NCBI GenBank assembly: GCA_009839745.1
Contig: VXPE01000080.1
Span: 1-46,098, forward strand
DNA: 46,098 bases
Reading direction: 5' to 3'
Source: Candidatus Poribacteria bacterium
GTDB lineage: Bacteria > Poribacteria > WGA-4E > WGA-3G
Below the pieces are notes generated by a model, which was not told the DNA's origin, did not search any database, and saw nothing but the letters and a program-made list of their open reading frames with translations. A program made the position numbers and the translations under genes. Within the stretch, counting starts at the first letter, position 1. Each line of letters opens with the position of its first letter. Shown piece after piece: positions 8,050 through 16,174 of the stretch.

Positions 8050-8116
8050 GTTCGGAAACCATCGAATTAAATGAAACTGCACCTACCAGCGTTAGAAATC
8101 CGGTTGTAGACGTATC

Positions 8117-9463
8117 TTACAACGCTTTCTCCGCCTTCAGCCATTCAAGCGTCTGCGCAAACGCCGCAACCGTTTCTGTAACGTCTTCCTCTGTGTGTGC
8201 TGCGGTCGTCATTCCACCGTTACTGGCGAGATCAATCCCGTTGAGCAGTAGACCACACCGGAGACGGATCAGCAGGTCGGCGTCGCTACTCCCTTTCAGT
8301 TTCCGATACTCCCAGGTGTATGGATCGAAATCTGACGTGCGCATCCCCTTTTCACCGTGTCCAACGAGCAGTTTAATTCCCGAAAATTCGCCGTAAACCA
8401 CCCAGTCGAGTTCATAGTCATCAATGACACCGTTCAGTTCGGTTCGGAGACGAGCTGCGGTGTGATTCGCCTGTTTATGCGGTTCGCCTGTCTTGATAAT
8501 GTTGAGCATAGCAATGCCCGCGGCGGCGGAGAGCGGATTTGCATTAAAGGTGCCAGGATGCGGCATTTTCAAGCCGTCGCGTTCCGACTTCATCGAAATG
8601 AGTTCAAGAACTTCGGTTTTACCGGCAAGCGCGCCACCGGGGAGCCCACCCGCCAAAATCTTTGCGAGTGTTGTCATATCCGGCGTGACGTTGTAATGTG
8701 CCTGTGCACCACCGGGTGCGACCCGAAATCCTGTGATAACCTCGTCGAAAATCAGCAGCACACCGTGTGCCTCTGTCACCTCACGAAGTTGCTTCAAAAA
8801 TGTGCCGTTCGTAGGGACAATACCGAAGGATGCCCCTGTTGGTTCAAGGATGATACAGGCGATGTCTTTGTCCGTTTTTAACAGCGTCTCAACAGCATCA
8901 ATGTCGTTCGGTGGACATAATAGCGTTGTATTACGCACCTCTTCTGGGATACCCGGGACGTTCATATCGAAAGGCGGGTATGCCCCTAAGATGACACTGT
9001 CGTGCCAACCGTGGAAATGTCCGGCAAATTTCAGCACCTTATTCTTACCGGTATACGTGCGTGCAAGTCGGATCGCCATCAGCGTCGCCTCCGTCCCGGA
9101 ACTAACGAACCGGACGCGTTCCGCTGAAGGTATCAGTTGTGTGACGAGCGAACCCCATTCCATCTCCAGCGGATGGCATGCGCCGTAGTGGGTTCCGCGA
9201 TGCATCTGTGTCGTCACTGCTTCCACAACTTCCGGTGGATTATGTCCAAGGAGTAGGGCACCGTGTCCCGCCCAATAATCAATAAACTGTTTGTCTTCAA
9301 GTCCCCATTTTTTCGAGCCATCGGCACGCGTGATATAAACCGGAAAGGGCGACATATAACGTCCATCGTGCGTTACACCATCCGGGAACAGATGATTTGC
9401 GGCATCGGACATTTCTCGATCTTTTGCAAAAGTTTTTTGGTAGCGTTCTAAAATAGTGTGCAT
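8117..9463 (-). CDS. Class III PLP aminotransferase, glutamate-1-semialdehyde aminomutase-like
   Basis: 448 residues. Class III fold motifs are present: FVSSGTEATLMAIRLAR (phosphate-binding region), HFHGWHDSV, IILEPTGAS, LIFDEVITGFR with the PLP-binding Asp, and TTLAKILAGGLPGGALAG with the Schiff-base lysine. PHPGTFNANPLSAAAG follows. The pattern is closest to the HemL/GSA-aminomutase subgroup, but the opening RADGSKKWGLEDKQFIDYWAGHG matches the numerous HemL-like proteins outside tetrapyrrole synthesis. No other haem gene is nearby, so hemL is not assigned. GAGG lies about 9 nt upstream of the start. The gene is divergent from argJ. Confidence 0.8.
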   Translation of the reverse strand: MHTILERYQKTFAKDREMSDAANHLFPDGVTHDGRYMSPFPVYITRADGSKKWGLEDKQFIDYWAGHGALLLGHNPPEVVEAVTTQMHRGTHYGACHPLEMEWGSLVTQLIPSAERVRFVSSGTEATLMAIRLARTYTGKNKVLKFAGHFHGWHDSVILGAYPPFDMNVPGIPEEVRNTTLLCPPNDIDAVETLLKTDKDIACIILEPTGASFGIVPTNGTFLKQLREVTEAHGVLLIFDEVITGFRVAPGGAQAHYNVTPDMTTLAKILAGGLPGGALAGKTEVLELISMKSERDGLKMPHPGTFNANPLSAAAGIAMLNIIKTGEPHKQANHTAARLRTELNGVIDDYELDWVVYGEFSGIKLLVGHGEKGMRTSDFDPYTWEYRKLKGSSDADLLIRLRCGLLLNGIDLASNGGMTTAAHTEEDVTETVAAFAQTLEWLKAEKAL

Positions 9464-9526
9464 CTTTTTCGCCTCGCTTTTTTCGGTGTTTGCGAATAAT
9501 TATATCATATACCCATTTTATTTGCC

Positions 9527-9650
9527 TTTTAATTTTACCTTGCGGAGAAGTAAGTGTCTTCGTCCTTTTACGATTTTCGTGTTCAGGTCGCCCGCGCCGT
9601 TGTTGCGGGCTTGGTTTTCGTTTTTATTTTCTTATTTAATTTTACCTTTT
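9527..9650. repeat. Partial copy of the modular intergenic repeat
   Basis: TTTTAATTTTACCTTGCGG at 9527-9545 is the left-arm motif found at 15850, 21471 and 22836. A GCCCGCGCCGTTGTTGCGGGC hairpin-like module follows (about 9589-9609), then a second AT-rich TTTAATTTTACC at about 9637-9648. It lies in the 247 bp gap between the divergent aminotransferase and argJ genes, just upstream of the argJ promoter. Confidence 0.65.
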
Positions 9651-9677
9651 GACATTTCCTTCAAGACATAGTATAAT
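9650..9677 (+). promoter_or_regulatory. Sigma70-type promoter of argJ
   Basis: TTGACA (9650-9655) and TATAAT (9672-9677) are both perfect consensus boxes with 16 bp between them. The argJ ATG is 33 nt downstream, with AAGGAG at 9699-9704 as Shine-Dalgarno. Confidence 0.85.
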
Positions 9678-9710
9678 ATTTCCTCTACATTATTCCCCAA
9701 GGAGCAGTTC

Positions 9711-10916
9711 ATGAAACAGATAGATGGCGGAATCACCGCAGTTGCTGGGATTCGCGCAGCAGGTCTTCATGCAGGCATTAAAGCCGCAGACGCAAAGGAC
9801 GTGGCACTCATCGTTACCGATGCACCCGCGCCTGCCGCTGGCGTCTTCACAAAAAATAGCGTCACCGCAGCCCCCGTGATTGTCTGCCGCGAGCATCTCA
9901 GCGACGGGTGCGCACAAGCCGTTATTGTCAATAGCGGCAACGCCAACGCCTGCACCGGCGAAGTTGGCATGGCAAACGCACGACGGATGGCGACTGCAAC
10001 CGCTGAACAACTCGGTATAGATGCAAACCTTGTTCTCGTCTCTTCTACAGGTGTTATTGGACAGCAATTGCCGATGGACACAATCGAAAACGGCATCCAA
10101 GCCGTTGCAAGCGCACTGAGTAGTGAAGGCGGTGCTGATGCCGCTGAAGCGATTATGACAACGGATACACATCCGAAATCTGTCGCCGTGGAGATCGAAG
10201 TCGGCGATACACCCGTGAGGATCGGCGGGATTGCAAAAGGTTCTGGGATGATTGCGCCCAATATGGCGACGATGCTCTCCTATCTGACAACAGATGCCCG
10301 AATCAACACCGAAACGCTCCAAACCGCCTTAAATCGTGTCGTAGACGACACCTACAACCTCTTAACCGTTGACACCGATCGCAGCACAAACGATACGGTG
10401 CTGATCCTCGCGACCGGACACGCTGAAAACGCCGAGATTGTTAAAGCAGATGGGAAAGATTACGAAGCGTTTTGTGAAGGACTCCTGTTCGTCTGCACTG
10501 AATTGGTGAAGATGCTCGCCCGTGATGGTGAGGGTGCGACGAAACTCGTTGAAGTGATCGTCAAACACGCCAAAAATCGGGACGACGCTGAAAAAGCGGC
10601 GCGTGCCGTTGCGGAATCACCGCTTGTCAAGACCGCGGTTTTCGCCAACGACGCAAATTGGGGACGGATTATGATGGCGATCGGGAAATCGGGTGCGGAA
10701 TTCGACCCGTATCAGGTGGATGTCTATCTTGCGGATTATCGACTCGTCAAAAATGGGATGGACGCTGGCTACGATGAAGACAAAGCCACGGCTCTATTCG
10801 CACAAGACCCCGTGCGTATCACGATTGATCTCCGTGCCGGTGATACAGAGATAACCATGTGGACGTGCGATTATTCCTACGACTATATCCGAATCAACGC
10901 CGATTATCGGACATAA
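9711..10916 (+). CDS. argJ: Bifunctional glutamate N-acetyltransferase / N-acetylglutamate synthase
   Basis: 401 residues, standard ArgJ length. It transfers the acetyl group from N-acetylornithine to glutamate (and in many species uses acetyl-CoA), recycling acetate in the arginine pathway. The autoprocessing site is visible in KGSGMIAPNMATML, where cleavage should occur before Thr187 to give alpha and beta chains. Other signatures are PAAGVFTKNSVTAAPV, VNSGNANACTG, SSTGVIGQ and TVDTDRSTNDTV, and the C-terminal NDANWGRI with DLRAGD. A consensus promoter and strong Shine-Dalgarno precede it. No other arg gene is adjacent. Confidence 0.96.
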   Translation: MKQIDGGITAVAGIRAAGLHAGIKAADAKDVALIVTDAPAPAAGVFTKNSVTAAPVIVCREHLSDGCAQAVIVNSGNANACTGEVGMANARRMATATAEQLGIDANLVLVSSTGVIGQQLPMDTIENGIQAVASALSSEGGADAAEAIMTTDTHPKSVAVEIEVGDTPVRIGGIAKGSGMIAPNMATMLSYLTTDARINTETLQTALNRVVDDTYNLLTVDTDRSTNDTVLILATGHAENAEIVKADGKDYEAFCEGLLFVCTELVKMLARDGEGATKLVEVIVKHAKNRDDAEKAARAVAESPLVKTAVFANDANWGRIMMAIGKSGAEFDPYQVDVYLADYRLVKNGMDAGYDEDKATALFAQDPVRITIDLRAGDTEITMWTCDYSYDYIRINADYRT

Positions 10917-10933
10917 GTAGGACTTACGCAGAA

Positions 10934-10949
10934 ATGCGATAAATCGCAT
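10934..10949. repeat. Short palindromic repeat
   Basis: ATGCGATAAATCGCAT is a perfect palindrome with a 2-nt centre, followed by CACTACGAAC. It is an inverted relative of the palindrome at 8034-8049 with its flanking GTAGT. It lies 18 bp after argJ and ahead of the decayed protease gene. Confidence 0.65.
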
Positions 10950-11024
10950 CACTACGAACAGATATACCTTGACAGGACACAGATTTTTCAAAAGTCGTCG
11001 GGTTTGTAGTAGCGCACGTCGCGT

Positions 11025-11312
11025 ATGGATTTACGGGACAATGGGCATCGCGTAGAGCACCTCGGTCTCACACCTGTCGACACGCGGAGTGCCCGAACAG
11101 CTACTGGTATTGTGGATCGGACGCTCTATTCCGAGGTTGAATATACCCTGTTAGAACGAAGCAGCACCATTCGAGTAACCGATTTACCTGAAGGTTCACC
11201 AGTACTCATCGGACACATGCTCTTGGAAGAACTTGACCTTTGCGTTGATATGAAAAGAGGACTCATCTACAATCCTGCCCACGGTGATGATTGGATTGAA
11301 GAACAACTCTGA
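11025..11312 (+). pseudogene. Clan AA retropepsin-like aspartic protease, N-terminally truncated
   Basis: 95 residues. The C-terminal part matches small bacterial retropepsin-like proteins: HLGLTPVDTRSARTATG, a beta-hairpin segment, then LPEGSPVLIGHMLLEELDLCVDM and LIYNPAHGDDW. Family members carry a catalytic D-T-G-A motif near the N-terminus just before the [RHK].LGL segment. Here the corresponding place reads MDLRDNGHRVEHLGL and the motif is missing. The gene has therefore probably lost its 5' end, perhaps through the REP-like sequence upstream (10917-11020). Expression as a short protein cannot be excluded. Confidence 0.6.
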
Positions 11313-11406
11313 ACAGAAACCCGAACACAAAACTTGGGACGTTTCAATGTTGCGGCGAATTTTTTGACAAAAATCCACACTTTTGCTACTTTAATCAAAA
11401 ATTAAC

Positions 11407-11435
11407 TTGACATTCAAAAACAAATATATTAAACT
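11407..11435 (+). promoter_or_regulatory. Promoter of the tRNA cluster
   Basis: TTGACA at 11407-11412 and TAAACT at 11430-11435 with 17 bp spacing, about 52 nt before the first mature tRNA base. The remainder of the 11313-11487 gap is AT-rich and shows no gene. Confidence 0.6.
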
Positions 11436-11487
11436 ATATATGCTTTCGGGACGCGCAAACTTCTTCTGCGCGAATTGCCAAAATGAT

Positions 11488-11562
11488 GCGGGAGTAGCTC
11501 AGTGGTAGAGCTCCACCTTGCCAAGGTGGAGGTCGCGAGTTCAAATCTCGTCTCCCGCTCCA
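11488..11562 (+). tRNA. tRNA-Gly (anticodon GCC)
   Basis: Cloverleaf reads directly: acceptor GCGGGAG pairs with CTCCCGC, D-arm GCTC/GAGC with AGTGGTA loop, anticodon stem CCACC/GGTGG around TTGCCAA, and T-arm GCGAG/CTCGT-type stem with TTCAAAT loop. The discriminator T is followed by an encoded CCA. Confidence 0.97.
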
Positions 11563-11568
11563 TCTTAA

Positions 11569-11643
11569 GGTGGCGTAGCCAAGTGGTAAGGCCAGAGTCT
11601 GCAAAACTCTTATTCGTCGGTTCGATTCCGACCGCCACCTCCA
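11569..11643 (+). tRNA. tRNA-Cys (anticodon GCA)
   Basis: Acceptor GGTGGCG pairs with CGCCACC, D-arm GCC/GGC around AAGTGGTAA, anticodon loop CTGCAAA on an AGAGT/ACTCT stem, and T-arm GTCGG/CCGAC around TTCGATT. CCA is encoded. It begins 6 nt after tRNA-Gly, so the two are cotranscribed. Confidence 0.97.
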
Positions 11644-11657
11644 TTCTTTTTTCAAAC

Positions 11658-11731
11658 GGGCGATTAGCTCAGGTGGCTAGAGCGTTTGCTTGACATGCAA
11701 GAGGTCGCTGGTTCAAGTCCAGCATCGCCCA
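11658..11731 (+). tRNA. tRNA-Val (anticodon GAC)
   Basis: Acceptor GGGCGAT pairs with ATCGCCC, D-arm GCTC/GAGC with AGGTGGCTA, anticodon loop TTGACAT on a TTTGC/GCAAG stem, and T-arm GCTGG/CCAGC around TTCAAGT. The bases after discriminator A are TCC, so CCA is not encoded, unlike in the two tRNAs before it. CCA must be added after transcription. Confidence 0.96.
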
Positions 11732-11830
11732 TCCTTCCAAAACCTTTATATCGACGCATCTGAATGTGGACAATATTTTCCCGAAATAATACCCTCCTAA
11801 AACGGAACACTTCCATCCTCACGTTTTTTG

Positions 11831-11860
11831 TTGGCATTCCCCGTTCAAATCGTGTAAAAT
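11831..11860 (+). promoter_or_regulatory. Possible promoter of thrS
   Basis: TTGGCA (11831-11836) and TAAAAT (11855-11860) with 18 bp spacing, leaving a leader of about 85 nt before the thrS ATG at 11952. No T-box-like specifier/antiterminator arrangement was recognised in the leader. Confidence 0.4.
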
Positions 11861-11951
11861 TATTTGGTAAACAGGTTATGAAAAAAGACGTTAAGTCTAT
11901 TGAGAACAATTTTGAAATCTACACAAATCCACATATTGAGAGTGAACCGCA

Positions 11952-13739
11952 ATGCGTGAACCCAATCAACCTGAAGATTATCTACAACGCTTACGTCATT
12001 CGACCGCGCACATCATGGCGTATGCTGTCCAACAACTATTCCCTGATGGCGAACGGACCGTTAAACTCGCAATCGGACCCCCGATAGAGAACGAGTTCTA
12101 TTACGATATGGAGGTGCCGCGCCCCATCACACCCGAAGATTTCCCCGAAATCGAAAAGCACATGAAGGCGATGATTAAATCCAATGTGCCGTTCCAGCAA
12201 GAGACGTGGGCTTATGACGATGCCCGCCAGTGGTTCGGCGAACGCGATCAGAAATTCAAACTCGAATTAATCGACGGGATTTCGGATCGTGAAGTGAGCG
12301 CTACCGATGAGGGTGTTGATGAAGCAGGCGTTTCCATTTACCACAACGGTGATTTCACAGACCTTTGCAAGGGTCCACATGTTGAAAAAACAAGCGAATG
12401 CCGGTATTTCAAACTGCTCCGTGTTTCAGGAGCCTATTGGCGCGGTGATAGCAACCGTGAGCAGTTGCAACGAATTTACGGCACTGCATGGGAGACCAAA
12501 GCCGACCTTCAGGCATACTTGACACAACGCGAAGAAGCCGCTAAACGCGACCATCGTAAACTCGGACGCGAACTGGAACTTTTCCAAATGCATCCCGAAG
12601 CCCCGGGCAGTGCGTTTTGGCTTCCCAAAGGCGCGCTCATTTATAATATCCTCTCGGAAAAGGTGCGGAAACTCTATCTCAGTGAAGGCTATCAGGAGGT
12701 GCGGACACCGCTCATCTACGATAGCAGTCTCTGGCAAACCTCTGGACATTGGGAACATTTTAAAGAAGATATGTTCCTCGTCGAAAATGAAGAGGGTGAG
12801 GCAACAAGCGCGCTCAAACCGATGAACTGTCCGGCACACATGTTAATCTATAAAAGTGTCCGCCACAGTTATCGCGATCTACCTTATCGCCTGTTCGATC
12901 AAGGGGTGCTGCATCGCAACGAAGCCACCGGGACGTTGACCGGCTTGTCGCGGGTTCGTCAACTCTGTCAAGATGACGGACACATCTTCGTTGAGGAGAA
13001 GGACATCGCTAATGAATACGAGCGGATCCTCGGGCTCTTCCAACGTATCTACGGCACTTTCGATCTGCCGTTCCGATGCGATTTTAGTACACGTAACCCT
13101 GAGAAATTCATGGGCGATATAGAGGTCTGGAATCGCGCCGAAACCCTACTTGAAGATGTGTTGAAAAACAACCAGATCGAGTATAGTCTCGATCCTGGGG
13201 AAGCGGCATTCTACGGTCCTAAACTCGATTTTCAGGTCCGGGATTCACTCAACCGAGATGTCCAGTGCGCTACTGTGCAACTCGATTTCCAACTACCTGA
13301 ACGATTTGACCTCACCTATATCGCACCAGATGGGTCTGAAAAGCGTCCTGTGGTCATCCATCGCGCAATTTGTGGGAGTTTTGAACGCTTTATCGCGATG
13401 CTGATTGAGCATTACGCCGGCGCATTTCCGACATGGCTCTCCCCTGTCCAGTGTGTTGTGATGACAATCAGTCAACGCTTCGTTGATTACGGCACAGAGG
13501 TCGAACAACTTCTGTCACAAAAAGGCTGTCGTGTCGTATTGGACAATAGCGATGATAAGATTGGCGCGAAGATCCGTCAAGCCCGCTTGCAACGTGTGCC
13601 TTACATGTTAATTATCGGTGGACGTGAACAGGAAAACCGCACGGTCAGCGTCCGCAGCCGAGAGGAAGGCAACATCGGTGCAATGGCACTTGATACTTTC
13701 GTCGATAAAATTGTTAAAGAAGCCGACCTTGATTTTTAA
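11952..13739 (+). CDS. thrS: Threonyl-tRNA synthetase lacking the N-terminal TGS domain
   Basis: 595 residues; typical bacterial ThrS has about 640. The protein starts almost directly at the editing domain (LRHSTAHIMAYAVQQLFPDG) with the second editing motif FTDLCKGPHVEKT. It therefore lacks the roughly 60-residue TGS domain. The class II catalytic core is complete: motif 2 region NCPAHMLIYK and DQGVLHRNEATGTLTGL, RVRQLCQDDGHIF, and motif 3 HRAICGSFERFIAML. A C-terminal anticodon-binding domain (FPTWLSPVQ to the end) follows. No upstream frame encodes a TGS-like segment between the tRNA cluster and the start. It charges tRNA-Thr in the cytoplasm. The terminal residues are Phe-stop (TTTTTAA). 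Confidence 0.95.
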   Translation: MREPNQPEDYLQRLRHSTAHIMAYAVQQLFPDGERTVKLAIGPPIENEFYYDMEVPRPITPEDFPEIEKHMKAMIKSNVPFQQETWAYDDARQWFGERDQKFKLELIDGISDREVSATDEGVDEAGVSIYHNGDFTDLCKGPHVEKTSECRYFKLLRVSGAYWRGDSNREQLQRIYGTAWETKADLQAYLTQREEAAKRDHRKLGRELELFQMHPEAPGSAFWLPKGALIYNILSEKVRKLYLSEGYQEVRTPLIYDSSLWQTSGHWEHFKEDMFLVENEEGEATSALKPMNCPAHMLIYKSVRHSYRDLPYRLFDQGVLHRNEATGTLTGLSRVRQLCQDDGHIFVEEKDIANEYERILGLFQRIYGTFDLPFRCDFSTRNPEKFMGDIEVWNRAETLLEDVLKNNQIEYSLDPGEAAFYGPKLDFQVRDSLNRDVQCATVQLDFQLPERFDLTYIAPDGSEKRPVVIHRAICGSFERFIAMLIEHYAGAFPTWLSPVQCVVMTISQRFVDYGTEVEQLLSQKGCRVVLDNSDDKIGAKIRQARLQRVPYMLIIGGREQENRTVSVRSREEGNIGAMALDTFVDKIVKEADLDF

Positions 13740-13741
13740 AT

Positions 13742-13793
13742 GGTTGTCGGTTATCGGTTACAAGAGTTTCCTCTTTAACCAATAACCGACACC
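13742..13793. terminator. Long imperfect hairpin between thrS and the lipoprotein operon
   Basis: 13742-13766 and 13771-13793 are inverted copies (GGTTGTCGGTTATCGGTTA against TAACCAATAACCGACACC) with a 4-nt loop and a few mismatches. It starts 3 nt after the thrS stop. There is no T-run, so it may stabilise mRNA ends or be a REP-like repeat rather than an intrinsic terminator. Confidence 0.55.
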
Positions 13794-13815
13794 TATTAAA
13801 ACAGGAGCAAACCAA

Positions 13816-14448
13816 ATGCCTAAAATTTTGACAGTCAAACCTTTCAGATATAGCCTTATAATTTTTACGCTTTTCGCTGGGATCACAATTTTCAGCAGCT
13901 GTAGCACATCCAAACAGGTCACTCGTGTTGATGCCGATACCACAATCGATCTCTCTGGACGCTGGAACGATACCGATTCGCGTATGGTCGCCGATGACAT
14001 CATTCAGGACTGCTTAACACACCCTTGGATTAATGATCACGGTATAAACAGCGGTGCGAAACCGGTTGTAATTGTTGGGGGTATCCGCAACAAGAGCATG
14101 GAACACATCCCTGTCGCTACGTTTATAACCGATATTGAGCGGGCTTTCATCAACTCCGGAAAAGTGCGGACTGTCTCAAGCGCAAGTGAACGGGGTGAAA
14201 TTCGCGAAGAGCGCGCCGATCAAGGCGAATTCTCTGCAATCGAAACCGTTAAAAGGATGGGACGCGAACTCGGCGCTGATTACATGATGACTGGTGAAAT
14301 CAATACCATCGAAGACCGTGAAGGGGGAGACCAAGTCATCTTCTATCAAACAGATCTGACGTTGACGAACATTGAGACTAACGAAAAGATTTGGATCGGC
14401 AATAAGAAAATCAAAAAGTTTGTCGGACGCGACAAGTTTAAAATGTAA
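13816..14448 (+). CDS. LpoB-like penicillin-binding-protein activator lipoprotein
   Basis: 210 residues with a lipoprotein signal ending FAGITIFSSC (Cys near residue 32). The mature domain opens with TIDLSGRWNDTDSRMVADDII and continues with KPVVIVGGIRNKSMEHIPV, DIERAFINSGKVR, ELGADYMMTGEIN and IETNEKIWIGNKKIKK. This is the recognisable LpoB/YcfM (COG3417) pattern. In enterobacteria LpoB is an outer-membrane lipoprotein that stimulates PBP1b; that role here is inferred by family. AGGAG precedes the ATG. The COG3014-like lipoprotein gene follows after 73 nt; this pairing recurs in other Gram-negative bacteria. Confidence 0.8.
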   Translation: MPKILTVKPFRYSLIIFTLFAGITIFSSCSTSKQVTRVDADTTIDLSGRWNDTDSRMVADDIIQDCLTHPWINDHGINSGAKPVVIVGGIRNKSMEHIPVATFITDIERAFINSGKVRTVSSASERGEIREERADQGEFSAIETVKRMGRELGADYMMTGEINTIEDREGGDQVIFYQTDLTLTNIETNEKIWIGNKKIKKFVGRDKFKM

Positions 14449-14521
14449 GAAGTTCGCGAGGCCTCTGTTTGAGCGGGTCCCGTGCCCGTCCACCACAATA
14501 TTTTAAAATCTACGAAAACTG

Positions 14522-15856
14522 ATGATCAAAATACTCACTTTTCTGCTTGCTATCTCCCTGATGATAGGGTGTGGTGGCTATAAGTTTCAAGAAGTCATAG
14601 AATCACTGGAAAGCGGACAACCAGAAAATGCTTATACCTACCTTCAGAAAAATGCACCGAAAAAGTCTGATATCCCTTTTCTCTTTGAATTAGGGTTGGT
14701 TGCCCATTATGCCAACCACTTCCAAGAAAGCAACGCGGCGTTCGATCAGGCGGGGGATATCGCTGAGGACCGTTATACCAAAAGCGTTTCAAAAGAGGCT
14801 GTTTCGCTCGTCACCTCTGAGCAGATGCGTCCATATCCGGGCAGTCGTTATGAAAGGCTTTTGAGCCACTATTACCGGGCACTCAACTACGTCTATCTGA
14901 ATCAGTTAGACGGTGCCTTAGTAGAATGTCGCCGTGCCACGGCTCTCATCAACTATTTCAAGGGTGAGAACGAGGATTACGATTTCTTCGGAGCAGGACT
15001 TCTCGCGCACCTCTCCGGTGTCCTCTTTGAAGCCACTGGTGAATGGAATGATGCCTACATCTCTTACAAACAAGCTGCAGAATACTATAGAAACGCAGCG
15101 GAAAAAACCGGTGTAGAGATGCCAGCGGACATCGGTCGTTTACTGGTCGGGTTGGCGCGTAAACTCGGTTTCGCTGACGAACTGGAGCGTTATCAGGAAC
15201 AGTATGGGAAGTTTTCGCCGCGTCCTGAAAACACCGGCGAACTGATTCTTTTTTATGAAAGCGGTTACGTCCCCGCGAAAGGTGAGGACGCTTTGACCTT
15301 CCCGATCCTCAAAACAGACGATGTGGACGATGAAAAGTTTGTGCCGACGCTTATGGGGCGTGAGGGAAGGGTGTATAAAGAGATTGAGTTGGAATATCTC
15401 CTACGCGTTGCAATTCCGACACTTGACTCCCGCCGCCCACTCCTCTCAGGAATCGAAGTTGCTGTTGGAGATATGAAAACGCGCGGTGTGCTTGTAGAAG
15501 ATGTCGAGAACATCGCCATAGAAACTTTTAATACACAACGCCCTATCATTCTCTTCCGGACCTTAGGACGCGTCTTGCTGAAATACTTGGCGTATCGAAA
15601 AGCAAACAAAGAAAATGAAGCTTTAGGGCTGCTTGTAAATCTTGCTGGTGCTGTGACGGAACAGGCGGATACACGTTCTTGGCAAACACTTCCGAATCAG
15701 ATTTTTATGGTGCGAATGCCACTCCCTGCAGGCACGCATACACTCAATCTCTCATTTTTAGATGAGAACGGGCAAGTCCGAGGACGCGATTCAGCACCAA
15801 ATATTAAGATCAACCCGAATCGGATAACTTTTTGGAATCACCGAACTTATTTTTAA
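14522..15856 (+). CDS. COG3014-like TPR lipoprotein
   Basis: 444 residues. The signal peptide ends in LMIGCGGYKF (lipobox, Cys17). Residues about 30-215 contain TPR-like helical pairs (LESGQPENAYTYLQKNAP, HFQESNAAFDQAGD, HYYRALNYVYLNQLDGALVE, EWNDAYISYKQAAEYYRNA). The C-terminal half (ELILFYESGYVPAKGEDAL, YLLRVAIPTLDSRRP, FRTLGRVLLKYLAYR, MPLPAGTHTLNLSF) matches the uncharacterised COG3014 group. It is usually found beside LpoB-like lipoproteins, as here, suggesting a joint envelope function. No good Shine-Dalgarno is visible. The last codons, Phe-TAA, are supplied by the left end of the repeat element at 15850. Confidence 0.7.
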   Translation: MIKILTFLLAISLMIGCGGYKFQEVIESLESGQPENAYTYLQKNAPKKSDIPFLFELGLVAHYANHFQESNAAFDQAGDIAEDRYTKSVSKEAVSLVTSEQMRPYPGSRYERLLSHYYRALNYVYLNQLDGALVECRRATALINYFKGENEDYDFFGAGLLAHLSGVLFEATGEWNDAYISYKQAAEYYRNAAEKTGVEMPADIGRLLVGLARKLGFADELERYQEQYGKFSPRPENTGELILFYESGYVPAKGEDALTFPILKTDDVDDEKFVPTLMGREGRVYKEIELEYLLRVAIPTLDSRRPLLSGIEVAVGDMKTRGVLVEDVENIAIETFNTQRPIILFRTLGRVLLKYLAYRKANKENEALGLLVNLAGAVTEQADTRSWQTLPNQIFMVRMPLPAGTHTLNLSFLDENGQVRGRDSAPNIKINPNRITFWNHRTYF

Positions 15857-16174
15857 TTTTACCTTGCGGAGAAACGACGTGGGTTTCATGTATGAAGTGG
15901 CTTGCTTAAATCTGAGGAAACGCCCAAGCAAAAACCCCCTCCACTTCGTTACGGGCTATGGTTTTGGTAAAGGATCGCAAGCACTGCCCTGCTGTTTCCT
16001 TTGAATCAACTATAAGGTAAATTAAAAAATCTGTGAGATTGCCCAATTCCAACGAAACCGTTAGCCTGCAACAATACGCAGAAATGCCCAAGCAAAAACA
16101 CGCAGGCGGATATACGGAGGTAACCGTAAATGCACAAATCCACCTCACCGAACCGCAAGGTAAAATTAAAAAAA
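15850..16174. repeat. Modular intergenic repeat, full-length copy (type A arms)
   Basis: The left arm TTTTTAATTTTACCTTGCGG (15850-15869) is the exact reverse complement of CCGCAAGGTAAAATTAAAAA at the right end (16153-16172). Between them lie a CTCCACTTCGTTACGG hairpin-type module, an internal AAGGTAAATTAAAAAA (about 16014-16029) and an AGCCTGCAACAATACGCAG module (16062-16081). The left arm provides the stop codon of the COG3014-like gene. The right end contains GGAGG, the ATG and the first 15 codons of the cysteine desulfurase. Confidence 0.8.

Noticed and set aside
8117-9463. Calling this gene hemL (glutamate-1-semialdehyde aminomutase)
   Set aside because: The fold and PLP motifs fit, but HemL-like paralogues outside tetrapyrrole synthesis are common and there is no haem gene context.
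11429-11909. Three minus-strand ORFs across the tRNA cluster (peptides such as DAGLEPATSCMSSKR and RRDLNSRPPPWQGGALPL)
   Set aside because: These are well-known spurious translations of tRNA genes on the opposite strand. The tRNAs themselves fold perfectly.
11735-11951. T-box or other riboswitch before thrS
   Set aside because: No specifier loop/antiterminator signature or terminator with a T-run could be found; only a plain promoter is visible.
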